A stretch of DNA of 64,000 bases, taken from Virgisporangium aurantiacum. Its GTDB lineage: Bacteria > Actinomycetota > Actinomycetes > Mycobacteriales > Micromonosporaceae. Location of the stretch: positions 111,159 through 175,158 of the forward strand of contig NZ_BOPG01000061.1 of the NCBI RefSeq assembly GCF_016863635.1, written 5' to 3'. The position numbers and the translations under genes were made by a program. The notes beneath the pieces were generated by a model. That model was not told the origin of the DNA. It did no database searches and saw only the letters and a program-made list of their open reading frames with translations. Below, piece by piece: positions 24,777 to 33,529 of the stretch (position 1 is its first letter; each line of letters opens with the position of its first letter).

Positions 24777-24932
24777 GTCGCTTCCTCCCAGTCGCTCGCG
24801 GATGCGCGTCCCGTAAAGCTTTTCGCGCGAACGCATCGACGTCGGTAGGGCAAACTCCGGCTCGTTGGTGGGGTTTTCCACACATCCCACGGGATGATGG
24901 CAGCGACAGATCGCGCCGGTACCGTGCTCGCC

Positions 24933-26075
24933 ATGACCGGCTACGACGTCATCGTGATCGGCCTGGGCGGGATGGGCAGCGCTGCTGCGTACCACCTGGC
25001 CGGGCGCGGAACCCGCGTGCTCGGGTTGGAGCAGTTCGGCCCCGCACACGACCGGGGCTCCAGCCACGGCGAGTCACGCGTAACGCGTCAGGCGTATTTC
25101 GAAGACCCCGCGTACGTCCCGTTGCTTCTGCGTTCCCACGACATGTACGCGGCGCTGTCGCGTGAGAGCGGCCGAGACCTCATCACCCTCACGGGCGGCA
25201 TCATGATCGGGCCGCCGACCAGCGTCACCGTCACCGGCAGTCGGCGCAGCGCCGAGGAATGGGGCCTGCCGCACGAGATGCTCGACGCGGCCGACATCCG
25301 CCGTCGGTTCCCGACGCTGGCGCCCGGCCCCGACGACATCGCGCTCTACGAGGCGAACGCCGGCTTCGTCCGCCCGGAGGAGACCGTGAAGGCGCACCTC
25401 GAAGGGGCCGATCGGAGCGGTGCCGATCTGCGCTTCCACGAACCCGCCGAACGGTGGGAGGCGTCGGGAACTGGTGTGCGGGTCACGACGGCCAAGGGCA
25501 CCTACACCGCGGGCCACCTCGTGATCTGCCCCGGCGCCTGGGCGCCCGACCTGCTCGCCGATCTGAAGGTGCCGTTCACGATCGAGCGCCAGGTGCTGTA
25601 CTGGTTCGCGCCGGCCGGCGGGGTCGATCCGTTCCGGCCCGACCGGCATCCGATCTACATCTGGGAAGACGCGGCGGGCGTCCAGTTCTACGGTTTCCCC
25701 GCGATCGGCGGCCCCGACGACGGCGCGAAGGTGGCGTTCTTCCGGGGTGGCCGAACCTGCACCGCCGACACGGTCGACCGGGCGGTGGCCGACGCCGAGG
25801 TGGAGGCGATGGCCGCCCAGTTGCGCGGCCGGATACCCGATCTGCCGCACCGGTTCCTGCACGCGCTCACCTGCATGTACACCAACACGCCCGACGAGCA
25901 CTTCGTGATCGCGGCGCATCCGGAGCACGAACACGTGACGGTGGCGTGTGGCTTCTCCGGGCACGGGTTCAAGTTCGTCCCGGTGGTGGGGGAGATCCTG
26001 GCCGACCTGGCGACCACCGGTACCACCCGTCACCCGATCGGGCTGTTCGCGCCAGACCGGTTCACCTTGAGCTGA
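24933..26075 (+). CDS. MSOX/MTOX-family amino acid N-demethylating flavoprotein
   Basis: 380 residues. The FAD-binding VIVIGLGGMGSAAAYHLAG starts the protein; SSHGESR (His45, Arg49) and Cys314 in ALTCMYTNTPDEHFVI match monomeric sarcosine oxidase, where FAD is covalently bound to Cys315. It should oxidise N-methyl amino acids (sarcosine or N-methyltryptophan) with O2 to give the amino acid, formaldehyde and H2O2. ATG 24933 is supported by TACCGT 7 nt upstream, the leaderless-start pattern. It stands alone, divergent from the secreted hydrolase. C1 metabolism genes are not nearby. Confidence 0.9.
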   Translation: MTGYDVIVIGLGGMGSAAAYHLAGRGTRVLGLEQFGPAHDRGSSHGESRVTRQAYFEDPAYVPLLLRSHDMYAALSRESGRDLITLTGGIMIGPPTSVTVTGSRRSAEEWGLPHEMLDAADIRRRFPTLAPGPDDIALYEANAGFVRPEETVKAHLEGADRSGADLRFHEPAERWEASGTGVRVTTAKGTYTAGHLVICPGAWAPDLLADLKVPFTIERQVLYWFAPAGGVDPFRPDRHPIYIWEDAAGVQFYGFPAIGGPDDGAKVAFFRGGRTCTADTVDRAVADAEVEAMAAQLRGRIPDLPHRFLHALTCMYTNTPDEHFVIAAHPEHEHVTVACGFSGHGFKFVPVVGEILADLATTGTTRHPIGLFAPDRFTLS

Positions 26076-26082
26076 GAGGAGA

Positions 26083-27558
26083 TCAGACGTGCCGTCGCAT
26101 CCCCGCCAGCGCGTCGAGCAGGTCCTGTTGGCTGATCGGGGCCGTCGCGCCGTTCCTGGCCTCGGCCATCGCCTTGGCCATGCGCACCCGTCGCAGCAAC
26201 TCACGCAGGTCGGCGCCGGTCATGCTGGGCGTGGCGTGGGCCAGTTCGGTGACGTCCACGTCGTCGGCGAACATCCGGAAGCCATCGGTCTCGTGGTCGG
26301 CGACGAGCTGGCGCAGCATGCCGGTGAGGATCTGGGCCCGGCCGGTCACGCTGGGCAGCGGCACCGACAACTTGACGTCGAACCGCCCGGACCGGGTCAG
26401 CGACTCGTCGACCTTGTCGGGGAAGTTCGTGGTCGCCACCACGATGACGTTCGGGTTCTCCGCGATCAGCGTGTTCATCTCCTGCTTGAAGATGCCCGCG
26501 ATCGAGTTGACCATCTGGTCGGCGGAGTGGTCGGGTGCGCCGACGTAGCTGATGATGCTGTCGAACTCGTCGAACAGCAGCACGGTCGGGGTCCGGTAGC
26601 GGCGCGCCTCGGCGAAGATGTCCTTGATGTTCCGTTCGGAACTGCCCACCCACTTGTTGAGGATGTCGGGGGTACGCACCTCCCGCAGTTGCCCGCCGAT
26701 CTCCAGCGCCAGCGCCTTGGCGAGGGTGGTCTTGCCGGTGCCGGGCGGGCCGTACAGCAGCAGCCCCTGCGGACGGCGGGTGCCCCAGCGGGCCATCGCC
26801 GCCGGGTGGTTGAACGACAGGGCCACCTCGCGCAGCTGGGCGACCACGCGGTCCATGCCGCCGATCTGGTCGAGCCGCAACACGTCGGATCCGGGCAGGA
26901 TCGACCGGCCGCCCGGGTAGCGGCTCAGCCGCAGGCGACGGCCGGTCCAGAAGGTGGTGTCGTCGCCCGCGTTCGCCATCCGTACCGCGACGGTCAGCAG
27001 GATCCGCACGAACGCGGCGAGTTGGACGGCGTCGGCCTCGGCCGCCGGCACGATCGCGGAGGCGGTCAGGGTCCGCGGCCCGGTCGCGCTCAGCGTCGCG
27101 ACCATGCCGGTGTCGGCGTCGGCCGCGGTGCTGGTCGACGGTGGGGCGGGCTTGTCGACGGAAACGGCATCAGCGGCGGACCCGTGGCGTCCGGCTGCCG
27201 CGTCGCGCCGGTCGCGGTACGCCGAGACGCCAAGAACGGTCAGAGTGACCAGCCCGGCCACCCCGCCGAGCAGCATCGCGACCGCCGTCGCCGGGAGAAC
27301 CGCGCGACCGATGTCCTCCGAGCGGGGGAATGGTTGGCGCGGGACCGCAGTGACCGTGCCGGTGAGCCGGAACGCCGATCCGCCCGGGTCGAGCGCCATC
27401 GTCACCCCGATCCCGGTGACCGAAGCGGGCAGGTCCACGTCGTGCAGCAGCGCGATCCGGCCCTGGCGGGCGGCGGCGAACAGCACGTCGGCGTCGACGA
27501 CGTCGATCGTCGCGCCCAGGTAGGGGCGGCTGACGGTCTCGGGGCGGATTCCGACCAT
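26083..27558 (-). CDS. membrane-anchored AAA+ ATPase
   Basis: 491 residues. An N-terminal ~80-residue domain rich in strands precedes one membrane helix (about 86-112). The AAA+ module has Walker A GPPGTGKTT (270-278), Walker B VLLFDEFDSII (near 326-336), sensor 1 VIVVATTN and arginine finger RSGRFDVKL. This resembles membrane AAA proteins of the FtsH/SpoVK class but lacks a protease domain. The upstream Ser/Thr kinase is 54 bp away on the same strand, so they may act as a pair. A remodelling or scaffold function for an envelope complex is inference. It ends 7 bp from the convergent oxidase. Confidence 0.85.
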   Translation of the reverse strand: MVGIRPETVSRPYLGATIDVVDADVLFAAARQGRIALLHDVDLPASVTGIGVTMALDPGGSAFRLTGTVTAVPRQPFPRSEDIGRAVLPATAVAMLLGGVAGLVTLTVLGVSAYRDRRDAAAGRHGSAADAVSVDKPAPPSTSTAADADTGMVATLSATGPRTLTASAIVPAAEADAVQLAAFVRILLTVAVRMANAGDDTTFWTGRRLRLSRYPGGRSILPGSDVLRLDQIGGMDRVVAQLREVALSFNHPAAMARWGTRRPQGLLLYGPPGTGKTTLAKALALEIGGQLREVRTPDILNKWVGSSERNIKDIFAEARRYRTPTVLLFDEFDSIISYVGAPDHSADQMVNSIAGIFKQEMNTLIAENPNVIVVATTNFPDKVDESLTRSGRFDVKLSVPLPSVTGRAQILTGMLRQLVADHETDGFRMFADDVDVTELAHATPSMTGADLRELLRRVRMAKAMAEARNGATAPISQQDLLDALAGMRRHV

Positions 27559-27612
27559 GTGTTCGATAGTGCCACCGTCGCGGCCGGCCGGCCCGGCTCG
27601 GCGGCCCGGGGT

Positions 27613-29121
27613 TCAGGGGGAGGCGACATCCGGGTTGATGCGGGGCACGCCGTCCTTGCAGCGACTCTTGAACGTGACCCGGTTGGGTGCGACGGTGGCC
27701 GACTCGAACTTGATGTTGACCTGGTCGGACGGGCCGGGGTTGTACCGGGTGACCGACCAGCCGTCGGCCGCCGTGTAGGCGACGATCTTCGCGACCGCGC
27801 CCTCGCACCTGACCGTCACCGCGTTGCCGTACTCGGACGCCGACCGCTCCTGCCACTGCGGATCGGGGCCGCCGTTCTGGCCGTTGTCGGGTCGGGTGGT
27901 GAACGGGGTGACGGTCGCCGGTGCCTCCGGGTTGGTCGGCGGGAGGGTGCCGGTCACGGGCGGCAGGACACCACCCGGTCCGGCGGCGCCGTTCGGTTGG
28001 GTGTTCGCGGTGCCGCCGGGCGGCGGGCTGCCGACGACACCGCCGGCGCCGACCGTGGTGGGCGTGCCGCCGGGTTGGCCGGCGGTGGGCACGTTGCCGC
28101 CGTCGGTGGGGCCGGACGCCGTCCGCCCGTCGTCGGCGCCCACGCTGGCGGCCGCGATCGCGGCGGCGATCACCACCGCGAGGGCGGCGCCGGCCATGGT
28201 GAGTCGACGCACCCGCCGGGTGCGCTCCGACACGGGTCGCTGCCGCGGGCGCGCCACCGGCACCGGGGTGACGTCGGCGGAGACCGTGGTGGCGGCGGCC
28301 GACAGGATCTCGGCGATCTCGGCCGCGGCCGGCCGCTCCTCCGGGTCCTTGTGCAGGCATGCCTCGCACACGGCGATTACGCCGTCGGGCAGGCCGGTGA
28401 GCGGCGGCAGCGGGTCGGGCTCGGTGTACATGTGCGCCACGAGCATCTGCGTGGTGGAGTCGGCCGACCACGGCATGTACCCGGTGAGCATCCGGTACAG
28501 CAGCACGCCCAGCCCGTACACGTCGGTGCCGGCGACCACGGCGCCGCCGGAGAGCCGCTCCGGTGCCACGTAGGCCGGGGTGCCGAACAGCACGCCGCCC
28601 TGCTCGGTGAGGTCGCCGATGACGGCGGCCACGCCGAAGTCGACGACCTTGGCCGTGCCGTTCGTGGCGATCATGATGTTGGCGGGCTTCACGTCGCGGT
28701 GCACGATGCCCTCGTCGTGGGCGGCGGCGAGCCCGCTCGCGACCTGGGCGGCGATGCGCAGTACCCGGGCCAGCGGCAGCGGACCGTCGTCGAGCACCTC
28801 GGCGAGCGTCTGGCCGCCGAGCAGCTCCATGACGATGTACGGCACCCGCTCGCCACCGGGGCGCAGCGACTCGCCGTAGTCGAAGATTCCGGCGATGTTC
28901 GCGTGCGCGAGCCGGGCGGCGGCCTGCGCCTCTGCCCGGATGCGCTGGCGGAACTGGGGATCAGCGACGAACCGGGGCGACAGCAGCTTCACCGCGACGT
29001 GGCGGTCGAGCACCTCGTCCCACGCCCGCCAGACGACCGACATGCCCCCTTCGCCCAACCGTTCGACGAGCCGGTAGCGCCCGCCGAGCATGTCTGCCGC
29101 ATCCACTGCGTCAGTTTGCAC
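27613..29121 (-). CDS. transmembrane Ser/Thr protein kinase (PknB-like)
   Basis: 502 residues. The kinase domain fills about 16-275: P-loop LGEGGMSVVW, Lys45 in VAVKLLS, catalytic HRDVKPAN with Asp143, DFG at 161-163, and APERLSGG in the activation segment. A single helix follows at about 308-327. The extracytoplasmic part is a Gly/Pro/Thr-rich linker then a small domain (EYGNAVTVRCEGAVAKIVAYTAADGW to KFESATVAPN) with two cysteines, not PASTA repeats. It is followed by the AAA+ gene. The GTG start at 29121 is uncertain; another in-frame GTG lies five codons downstream at 29106. The external domain is probably the signal sensor. Confidence 0.9.
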   Translation of the reverse strand: MQTDAVDAADMLGGRYRLVERLGEGGMSVVWRAWDEVLDRHVAVKLLSPRFVADPQFRQRIRAEAQAAARLAHANIAGIFDYGESLRPGGERVPYIVMELLGGQTLAEVLDDGPLPLARVLRIAAQVASGLAAAHDEGIVHRDVKPANIMIATNGTAKVVDFGVAAVIGDLTEQGGVLFGTPAYVAPERLSGGAVVAGTDVYGLGVLLYRMLTGYMPWSADSTTQMLVAHMYTEPDPLPPLTGLPDGVIAVCEACLHKDPEERPAAAEIAEILSAAATTVSADVTPVPVARPRQRPVSERTRRVRRLTMAGAALAVVIAAAIAAASVGADDGRTASGPTDGGNVPTAGQPGGTPTTVGAGGVVGSPPPGGTANTQPNGAAGPGGVLPPVTGTLPPTNPEAPATVTPFTTRPDNGQNGGPDPQWQERSASEYGNAVTVRCEGAVAKIVAYTAADGWSVTRYNPGPSDQVNIKFESATVAPNRVTFKSRCKDGVPRINPDVASP

Positions 29122-29208
29122 TATGCGCCGACGCCCCTACATCCATCGATCCCTTGCCGTTAGCGAATCGAACCGTACTCCCGGTGTCAGGCTGACCGAA
29201 CGGACATC

Positions 29209-30591
29209 TCATCCCACCTCGCGGTCGCGTCCGGCGAGATGTCCGGCGACCATCTGCGCCAACATGATCAGCATCATGAGTATCAATGGTGCCGACCACC
29301 CGCCCGTGTGGTCGTACAGCACTCCGACCAGGACGGGTCCGGGAATCGACAGCAGGTAGCCGGCACTCTGCGCGAACGCCGACAACCGCACCACGGTCGC
29401 GCCGTCGCGGCCACGCAACCCGATCATCGTCAAGGCCAGGGGAAAGGAGCAGTTGGCGACGCCGAACAGAACCGCCCACACCCACGCGCCCCCGTTGGGC
29501 GCCCACCACAGGCCGGCGTAGGCGACCAGGCCGACCACGGCCATTCCCACCGCGATACCGCTCTGGCTGCGCAGCCGCCCGGCCAGCGACGACAGCACGA
29601 TCGACAACGGCACCCCGAGCAACGAGGTGACAGCGAACAGGAGGCCGGCAGTGGCGGCGGACAGCCCAGCGTCCCGGAAGATCTGCGGAAGCCAGCCGAT
29701 CATCACGTATGCGGAGGTGGCCTGGAGACCGAAGTAGGTGGCGAGCGCCCACGCGACCGGGTTGCGGGCCATCGGTCCCGCCGGAGTGGGCGCGGGTGCG
29801 GTGCCGGCGCTCGGGCGCGCGCCGGAACGAGATGTGCCGGAACGAGATGTGGCGGAGCCGGGTGTGGCGGAGCCGGGTGTGGTGGAACCGGGTGTGGCGG
29901 AGCCGGGTGTGGTGGTCGAGTCGCGGGCGTCGGGCTGGAGAGTGGTGGTCGGACGGCTGTCGGAGGCGGGCGTCGGGCGGGCGTCGGGATTGGAGGTGAG
30001 AGTTGCTCGTCCGGCGGGACGTGTTGGGGTGACGGTCCGGCTGAGCAGGACCCATGGTGGGACCGACAGAGCCGCCAGCATGCCCCACACGCCCAGGCCG
30101 ATTCGCCAGTTGTCGCCGAAGGCGCCGGCGATGGGGACGGTGACTCCGGCGGCGGCGGTCGCGCCGGCGTTGAGCGCCATCGAGTACCAGCCCGTGACGG
30201 TGCCGACGCGGTCCGGGAACCGGTCCTTGACCACGGCCGGGAGCAGGACGTTGACCAGGGCGATCCCGGCCAGCGCCAGTGCCGTGGACGCCGCGAAGCC
30301 GACGGTGCCGCTCGTGAGCACGCGGGCACCCAGGCCGACCACGGCGGCGGTGAGGCCCGCGGCTACCACGGTCGGGGCGGAGAAACGGCGGGCCAGCCTC
30401 GGGGCGATGGTCCCGACCACGGCGAAACACGCGACGGGAACGGAGGTGAGCAGGCCGGCCACGGTGGCGCCCATCCCGAGGGCGGCCCGGACCTCGGCGA
30501 GTACCGGGCCGAGGCTGGTGACCGCCGGGCGCATGTTGACCGCGCCCAGGAGCAGCGCGACCAGGGCGAGGCGGCGGCGGTTCTTGATCAC
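29209..30591 (-). CDS. CynX/NimT-like MFS transporter with repeat-expanded loop
   Basis: 460 residues from GTG 30591. Twelve hydrophobic helices fit a major facilitator, with RRRLALVALLLGAVNMRPAVTSLGPVLAEV the CynX-type first helix. Between the two six-helix halves lies an expanded hydrophilic loop with TTPGSATPGSATSRSGTSRSG encoded by six 15-bp repeats (29821-29910). CynX relatives export cyanate, nitroimidazoles or small anions, but this substrate is unknown. A longer upstream reading frame is ignored since it lacks membrane features. Confidence 0.85.
   Translation of the reverse strand: MIKNRRRLALVALLLGAVNMRPAVTSLGPVLAEVRAALGMGATVAGLLTSVPVACFAVVGTIAPRLARRFSAPTVVAAGLTAAVVGLGARVLTSGTVGFAASTALALAGIALVNVLLPAVVKDRFPDRVGTVTGWYSMALNAGATAAAGVTVPIAGAFGDNWRIGLGVWGMLAALSVPPWVLLSRTVTPTRPAGRATLTSNPDARPTPASDSRPTTTLQPDARDSTTTPGSATPGSTTPGSATPGSATSRSGTSRSGARPSAGTAPAPTPAGPMARNPVAWALATYFGLQATSAYVMIGWLPQIFRDAGLSAATAGLLFAVTSLLGVPLSIVLSSLAGRLRSQSGIAVGMAVVGLVAYAGLWWAPNGGAWVWAVLFGVANCSFPLALTMIGLRGRDGATVVRLSAFAQSAGYLLSIPGPVLVGVLYDHTGGWSAPLILMMLIMLAQMVAGHLAGRDREVG
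29821..29910. repeat. 15-bp tandem repeat in MFS loop
   Basis: Six consecutive 15-bp units span 29821-29910: two of GCCGGAACGAGATGT, then four of GGYGGARCCGGGTGT type, including three exact GGCGGAGCCGGGTGT. They encode TPGSA/SRSGT-like pentads in the central cytosolic loop of the transporter. Confidence 0.9.
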
Positions 30592-30712
30592 GTGGCCAAC
30601 ATAAGCGTGCCGGGTGGTCCATTCCGGGTGACTTGTCGCACGTGGCGGCGGGCACTCGGCGGCATTCGACGACGGGGAGGAGGTGGTTGCGAGCCCGGCT
30701 AGCATCGGCGGC

Positions 30713-31963
30713 GTGCGGCGGGTGGGTGCGGTGATCGGTGTGCTGGTCACCGTGATGTCCGTCGGGGGGATGGTTCGGCTGGCGGCTCCGGCCGTTTCGG
30801 CCCAGAGTGGCGTTCGCGCGCAGCTCGCGTTCATCCGGGACGCGCTGGGCGGCGGCGCTGCCGAGGACGCGCAACGGTCGTTTCCGGAGGGGTACTTCTT
30901 CCTGCACGCGCTCTACGGGCTCACGTGGGTGGACGTCGGGCGGCGGGAGCCGGTTGGCCAGCGGGCCGAGGCGCTCCGGGAGGCGCGCTGGGCGCTCGAC
31001 CGGCTCGACACGCCGCAGGGGCGGGCGCCGTTCAGTGCCACGCTCACGCCGTCGTACGGGATCTTCTACGCGGGTTGGACGAACTGGCTGCGTGGAGGCG
31101 TGCTGAGCCTGCAGCCGGCCGACCGGCGCGATGCTCGCGAGGCCGAACGCTTCGCCGCCGACTCGGCGGGGATCGGTCGCGCGTTCGACGCGGCGGGCAC
31201 GCCGTACCTGGAGGCGTATCCGGGGCAGGCGTGGCCGGTGGACTCGACGGTGGCGATGGCGTCGCTGCGGCTGCACGACGTTCTACTGCCGGCGCGGTTC
31301 GGCGCCACGGCCGACCGGTGGTTGGCGGGGGTCAGGTCGCGGCTGGATCCGGCGACGGGGCTGCTGCCGCACCGCGTCGATCCCGGGACGGGGGCGCCGG
31401 CGGAGGTGGCGCGCGGTACGTCGCAGAGCATGATCACGCGTTTCCTGTTCGAGATCGACCCGGCCTTCGGGCGGGCGCAGTACCTGCGGTTCCGCGACCT
31501 GTTCGTCACGCGTCCGCTCGGGTTGGGGCCGGCGGTGCGGGAGTTTCCGCTCGGCACGGACGGTGCCGGGGACGTGGACTCGGGTCCGTTGGTGTTCGGC
31601 GCCAGCCTGTCGGCGACCGTGGTGACCATCGGCGCCGCGCGGGTGCAGGGCGACCTCGGGCTGGCGACGGCGTTGGCCGGGTACGGCGACCTCGTCGGCT
31701 TCCCGGCGTCGACGCCGTGGACCCGGCGGTACGGCTTCGGCCTGGTTCCGGTGGGTGACGCGTTCATCGTGTGGTCGAAGGCGTCCAGCGGATGGGTGGG
31801 CCGGCCCGCGGAGGCGCCGCCGCGCGCGCTTCCGCTGTGGTGGCCGGTGCCGCTCGTGCTCGTACTCGCCACGCTGGGCTTGGCGCCGTGGCTGGGCTGG
31901 GCGCGGCGGGTGCGTTCGCGGCTGGGCTTGGGGTCGTGGCTGGGCAGGGCGCGGCGGGCGTAG
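30713..31963 (+). CDS. exported or membrane protein of unknown function
   Basis: 416 residues. An N-terminal hydrophobic stretch (VGAVIGVLVTVMSVGGMVRLAAPAVSA) may be a signal or anchor. The middle is helical with aromatic landmarks FPEGYFFLHALYGLTWVDVG, TPSYGIFYAGWTNWLRGG and YPGQAWPVDSTVAMASLRLH; these recall (alpha/alpha) toroid proteins, but I cannot name the family. A C-terminal helix (WWPVPLVLVLATLGLAPWLGW) and a basic tail end it. GTG 30713 is preferred because TAGCAT lies 7 nt upstream; GTG 30683 would add 10 residues behind a close GGAGG. The last codons run into a degenerate tandem repeat that continues past the stop. Confidence 0.6.
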   Translation: MRRVGAVIGVLVTVMSVGGMVRLAAPAVSAQSGVRAQLAFIRDALGGGAAEDAQRSFPEGYFFLHALYGLTWVDVGRREPVGQRAEALREARWALDRLDTPQGRAPFSATLTPSYGIFYAGWTNWLRGGVLSLQPADRRDAREAERFAADSAGIGRAFDAAGTPYLEAYPGQAWPVDSTVAMASLRLHDVLLPARFGATADRWLAGVRSRLDPATGLLPHRVDPGTGAPAEVARGTSQSMITRFLFEIDPAFGRAQYLRFRDLFVTRPLGLGPAVREFPLGTDGAGDVDSGPLVFGASLSATVVTIGAARVQGDLGLATALAGYGDLVGFPASTPWTRRYGFGLVPVGDAFIVWSKASSGWVGRPAEAPPRALPLWWPVPLVLVLATLGLAPWLGWARRVRSRLGLGSWLGRARRA

Positions 31964-32235
31964 TCGCGGCTGGGCTTGGCGCCGTGGCTGGGCTGGGCGC
32001 GGCGGGTGTGTTCGCGGCTGGGCGTCGGATCATGGCGGGGGCTCGGCGCGGCGGGCGTAGTCGCGGCTGGGGTCGTGGCGGGGCAGGGCGTGGCGGGTGT
32101 GTTCGCGGCTGGGGTCGTGGCTGGGCAGGGCGCGGCGGGCATAGTCGCGGGGCGGGGCGGGGCGGGGCGTGGCGGGCGTAGTCGCGGCTGGGCTTTGCGT
32201 TGTGGCTGGGCTGGACGCGGTGGGCGTATTCGAGG
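31901..32235. repeat. degenerate 36-49 bp tandem repeat array
   Basis: Eight units, each beginning GCGCGGCGGGYGT or a close variant, run from the 3' end of the preceding gene to about 32235. Alternating units read GTGTTCGCGG or CGTAGTCGCGG before GGCTGGG. It crosses the stop codon at 31963, so only the first copy is translated. No other gene is seen in 31964-32313. Confidence 0.85.
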
Positions 32236-32313
32236 AATTTCACAGCGAACCCGGCGTTGCGCTGTCAGCGGACGGGGCGGGGTGCGGCCCGGACGTGCGG
32301 ATAGCGTCGCGGC

Positions 32314-33135
32314 ATGGAGGGGTTGGCGTACGACGAGCGCGGATCCGGTCCGGCGATGGTGTTCTCGCACGCCGGGATCGCCGACCGGCGGATGTGGGAC
32401 CACCAGTTCGAGCATCTCGCCGCCACGCACCGGGTGGTGCGGTACGACTGGCGCGGGTACGGCGGGTCCGTCGACGCGGAGGGGGTGCACTCGCACTCGC
32501 GCGACCTGCTCGGGATGCTCGACGCGTTGGACATCGAGCGGGCGGTGCTGGTCGGGTGTTCGATGGGTGGGGCGTACTGCGTCGACGTGGCGGTGGCGGC
32601 GCCGGAGCGGGTGGCCGGCCTGGTGCTGTTCTGTTCGGGGCTCACCGGGCACGTGTGGCCCGAACCGATGCAGGAGTACGTGCGCGAGCACGTGCGTCCG
32701 GTGGTGCCGGCCGAGCGGCTCGCCTCGTACGCGCAAGGCGGGGCGGTGCTCGACGAGGACGCCCGCGCGATGGCGCTGGCGCACGGGCGGCTGCTGGTGG
32801 CCGGGCCGGGGCGGGATCCGTCCACTGTGGACGCCGACGTGTGGGCGAAGGCGATGGACATGGCGACCGGCGTGTTCCACCGGATGTGGAGCGGGCCGCC
32901 GGCCGTGGAGGAGGTGCCGGATCCGCCGGGGGTCGCGCGATTGGCGGAGGTGCGGGCGCCGACGCTCGTGGTGAACGGGTTGTCCGACGCGCCGTGGCTG
33001 CAGGACCTGTCGGTGCACATCGCGGCGTCGGTGCCGGGCGCGCGCCGGGTCGACCTGCCCGACACCGGGCACCTGCCGCCGCTGGAACGGCCGGAGGAGT
33101 CGACCCGCCTGATCGCCGGGCATGCGGCAAGCTGA
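32314..33135 (+). CDS. alpha/beta hydrolase
   Basis: 273 residues. The oxyanion strand is MVFSHAGIADRRMWDHQ; nucleophile Ser in LVGCSMGGAYCVDVA; acid probably in LVVNGLSDAPW; His in LPDTGHLPPLERPEE. This is a small esterase/lactonase or C-C hydrolase with a helical cap (residues ~130-200). ATG 32314 has TAGCGT 6 nt upstream (32302-32307), a leaderless pattern. The TCCACNGTGGA word occurs at 32821. The next gene starts 4 bp after the stop, suggesting an operon. Confidence 0.9.
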   Translation: MEGLAYDERGSGPAMVFSHAGIADRRMWDHQFEHLAATHRVVRYDWRGYGGSVDAEGVHSHSRDLLGMLDALDIERAVLVGCSMGGAYCVDVAVAAPERVAGLVLFCSGLTGHVWPEPMQEYVREHVRPVVPAERLASYAQGGAVLDEDARAMALAHGRLLVAGPGRDPSTVDADVWAKAMDMATGVFHRMWSGPPAVEEVPDPPGVARLAEVRAPTLVVNGLSDAPWLQDLSVHIAASVPGARRVDLPDTGHLPPLERPEESTRLIAGHAAS

Positions 33136-33139
33136 TCCC

Positions 33140-33529
33140 ATGGGTCATCCGATCATGTTCGACGACAGGGATCCGTTGCTGACGCGGGTCCGCGCACTCG
33201 CGCTGGCCTTTCCCGACGCGGCGGAGAAGGTCTCGCACGGGCATCCGGCCTTCTACACGACCAAGGTGTTCGCGTACTACGGCGGGTCGGTGAAGGTGGA
33301 CGGCGTCTACCAGCAGCACGAGCACTCGGTGGTGGTTCTGCTGCCGCCGGACGAGCGGGAGTCGCTGCTCGCCGACGAGCGCTGCTACGTGCCGGCGTAC
33401 CTGGGGCCGAGTGGGTGGCTCGGGATCGACCTGTCGAAGGACACCGACTGGGACGAGATCAGCGAACTGCTCGACGCCAGTTACCGCCGGACGGCGGGGC
33501 CGCGGCGGGTGGCGAGGCTAGACGGCTAG
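33140..33529 (+). CDS. MmcQ/YjbR-like DNA-binding-fold protein
   Basis: 129 residues from ATG 33140. The family pattern is VSHGHPAFYTTKVFAYYGG, then VVVLLPPDERESLLAD and CYVPAYLGPSGWLGIDLSKDTDWDEISELLDASYRR. YjbR/CyaY-fold proteins bind small ligands or DNA, but the biochemical role is not established. The gene is 4 bp behind the hydrolase and overlaps the convergent ROK gene by 12 bp. An upstream in-frame start at 33122 would overlap the hydrolase by 14 bp. Confidence 0.8.
   Translation: MGHPIMFDDRDPLLTRVRALALAFPDAAEKVSHGHPAFYTTKVFAYYGGSVKVDGVYQQHEHSVVVLLPPDERESLLADERCYVPAYLGPSGWLGIDLSKDTDWDEISELLDASYRRTAGPRRVARLDG

Noticed and set aside
26089..29163. 1,024-codon forward frame opposite the AAA+ and kinase genes
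   Set aside because: Composition is His/Asp/Arg/Gln-rich antisense shadow; both minus-strand genes have complete catalytic motifs.
31901..32235. CRISPR or origin iterons
   Set aside because: Units are degenerate, lack unique spacers and no DnaA boxes or AT-rich region are nearby.
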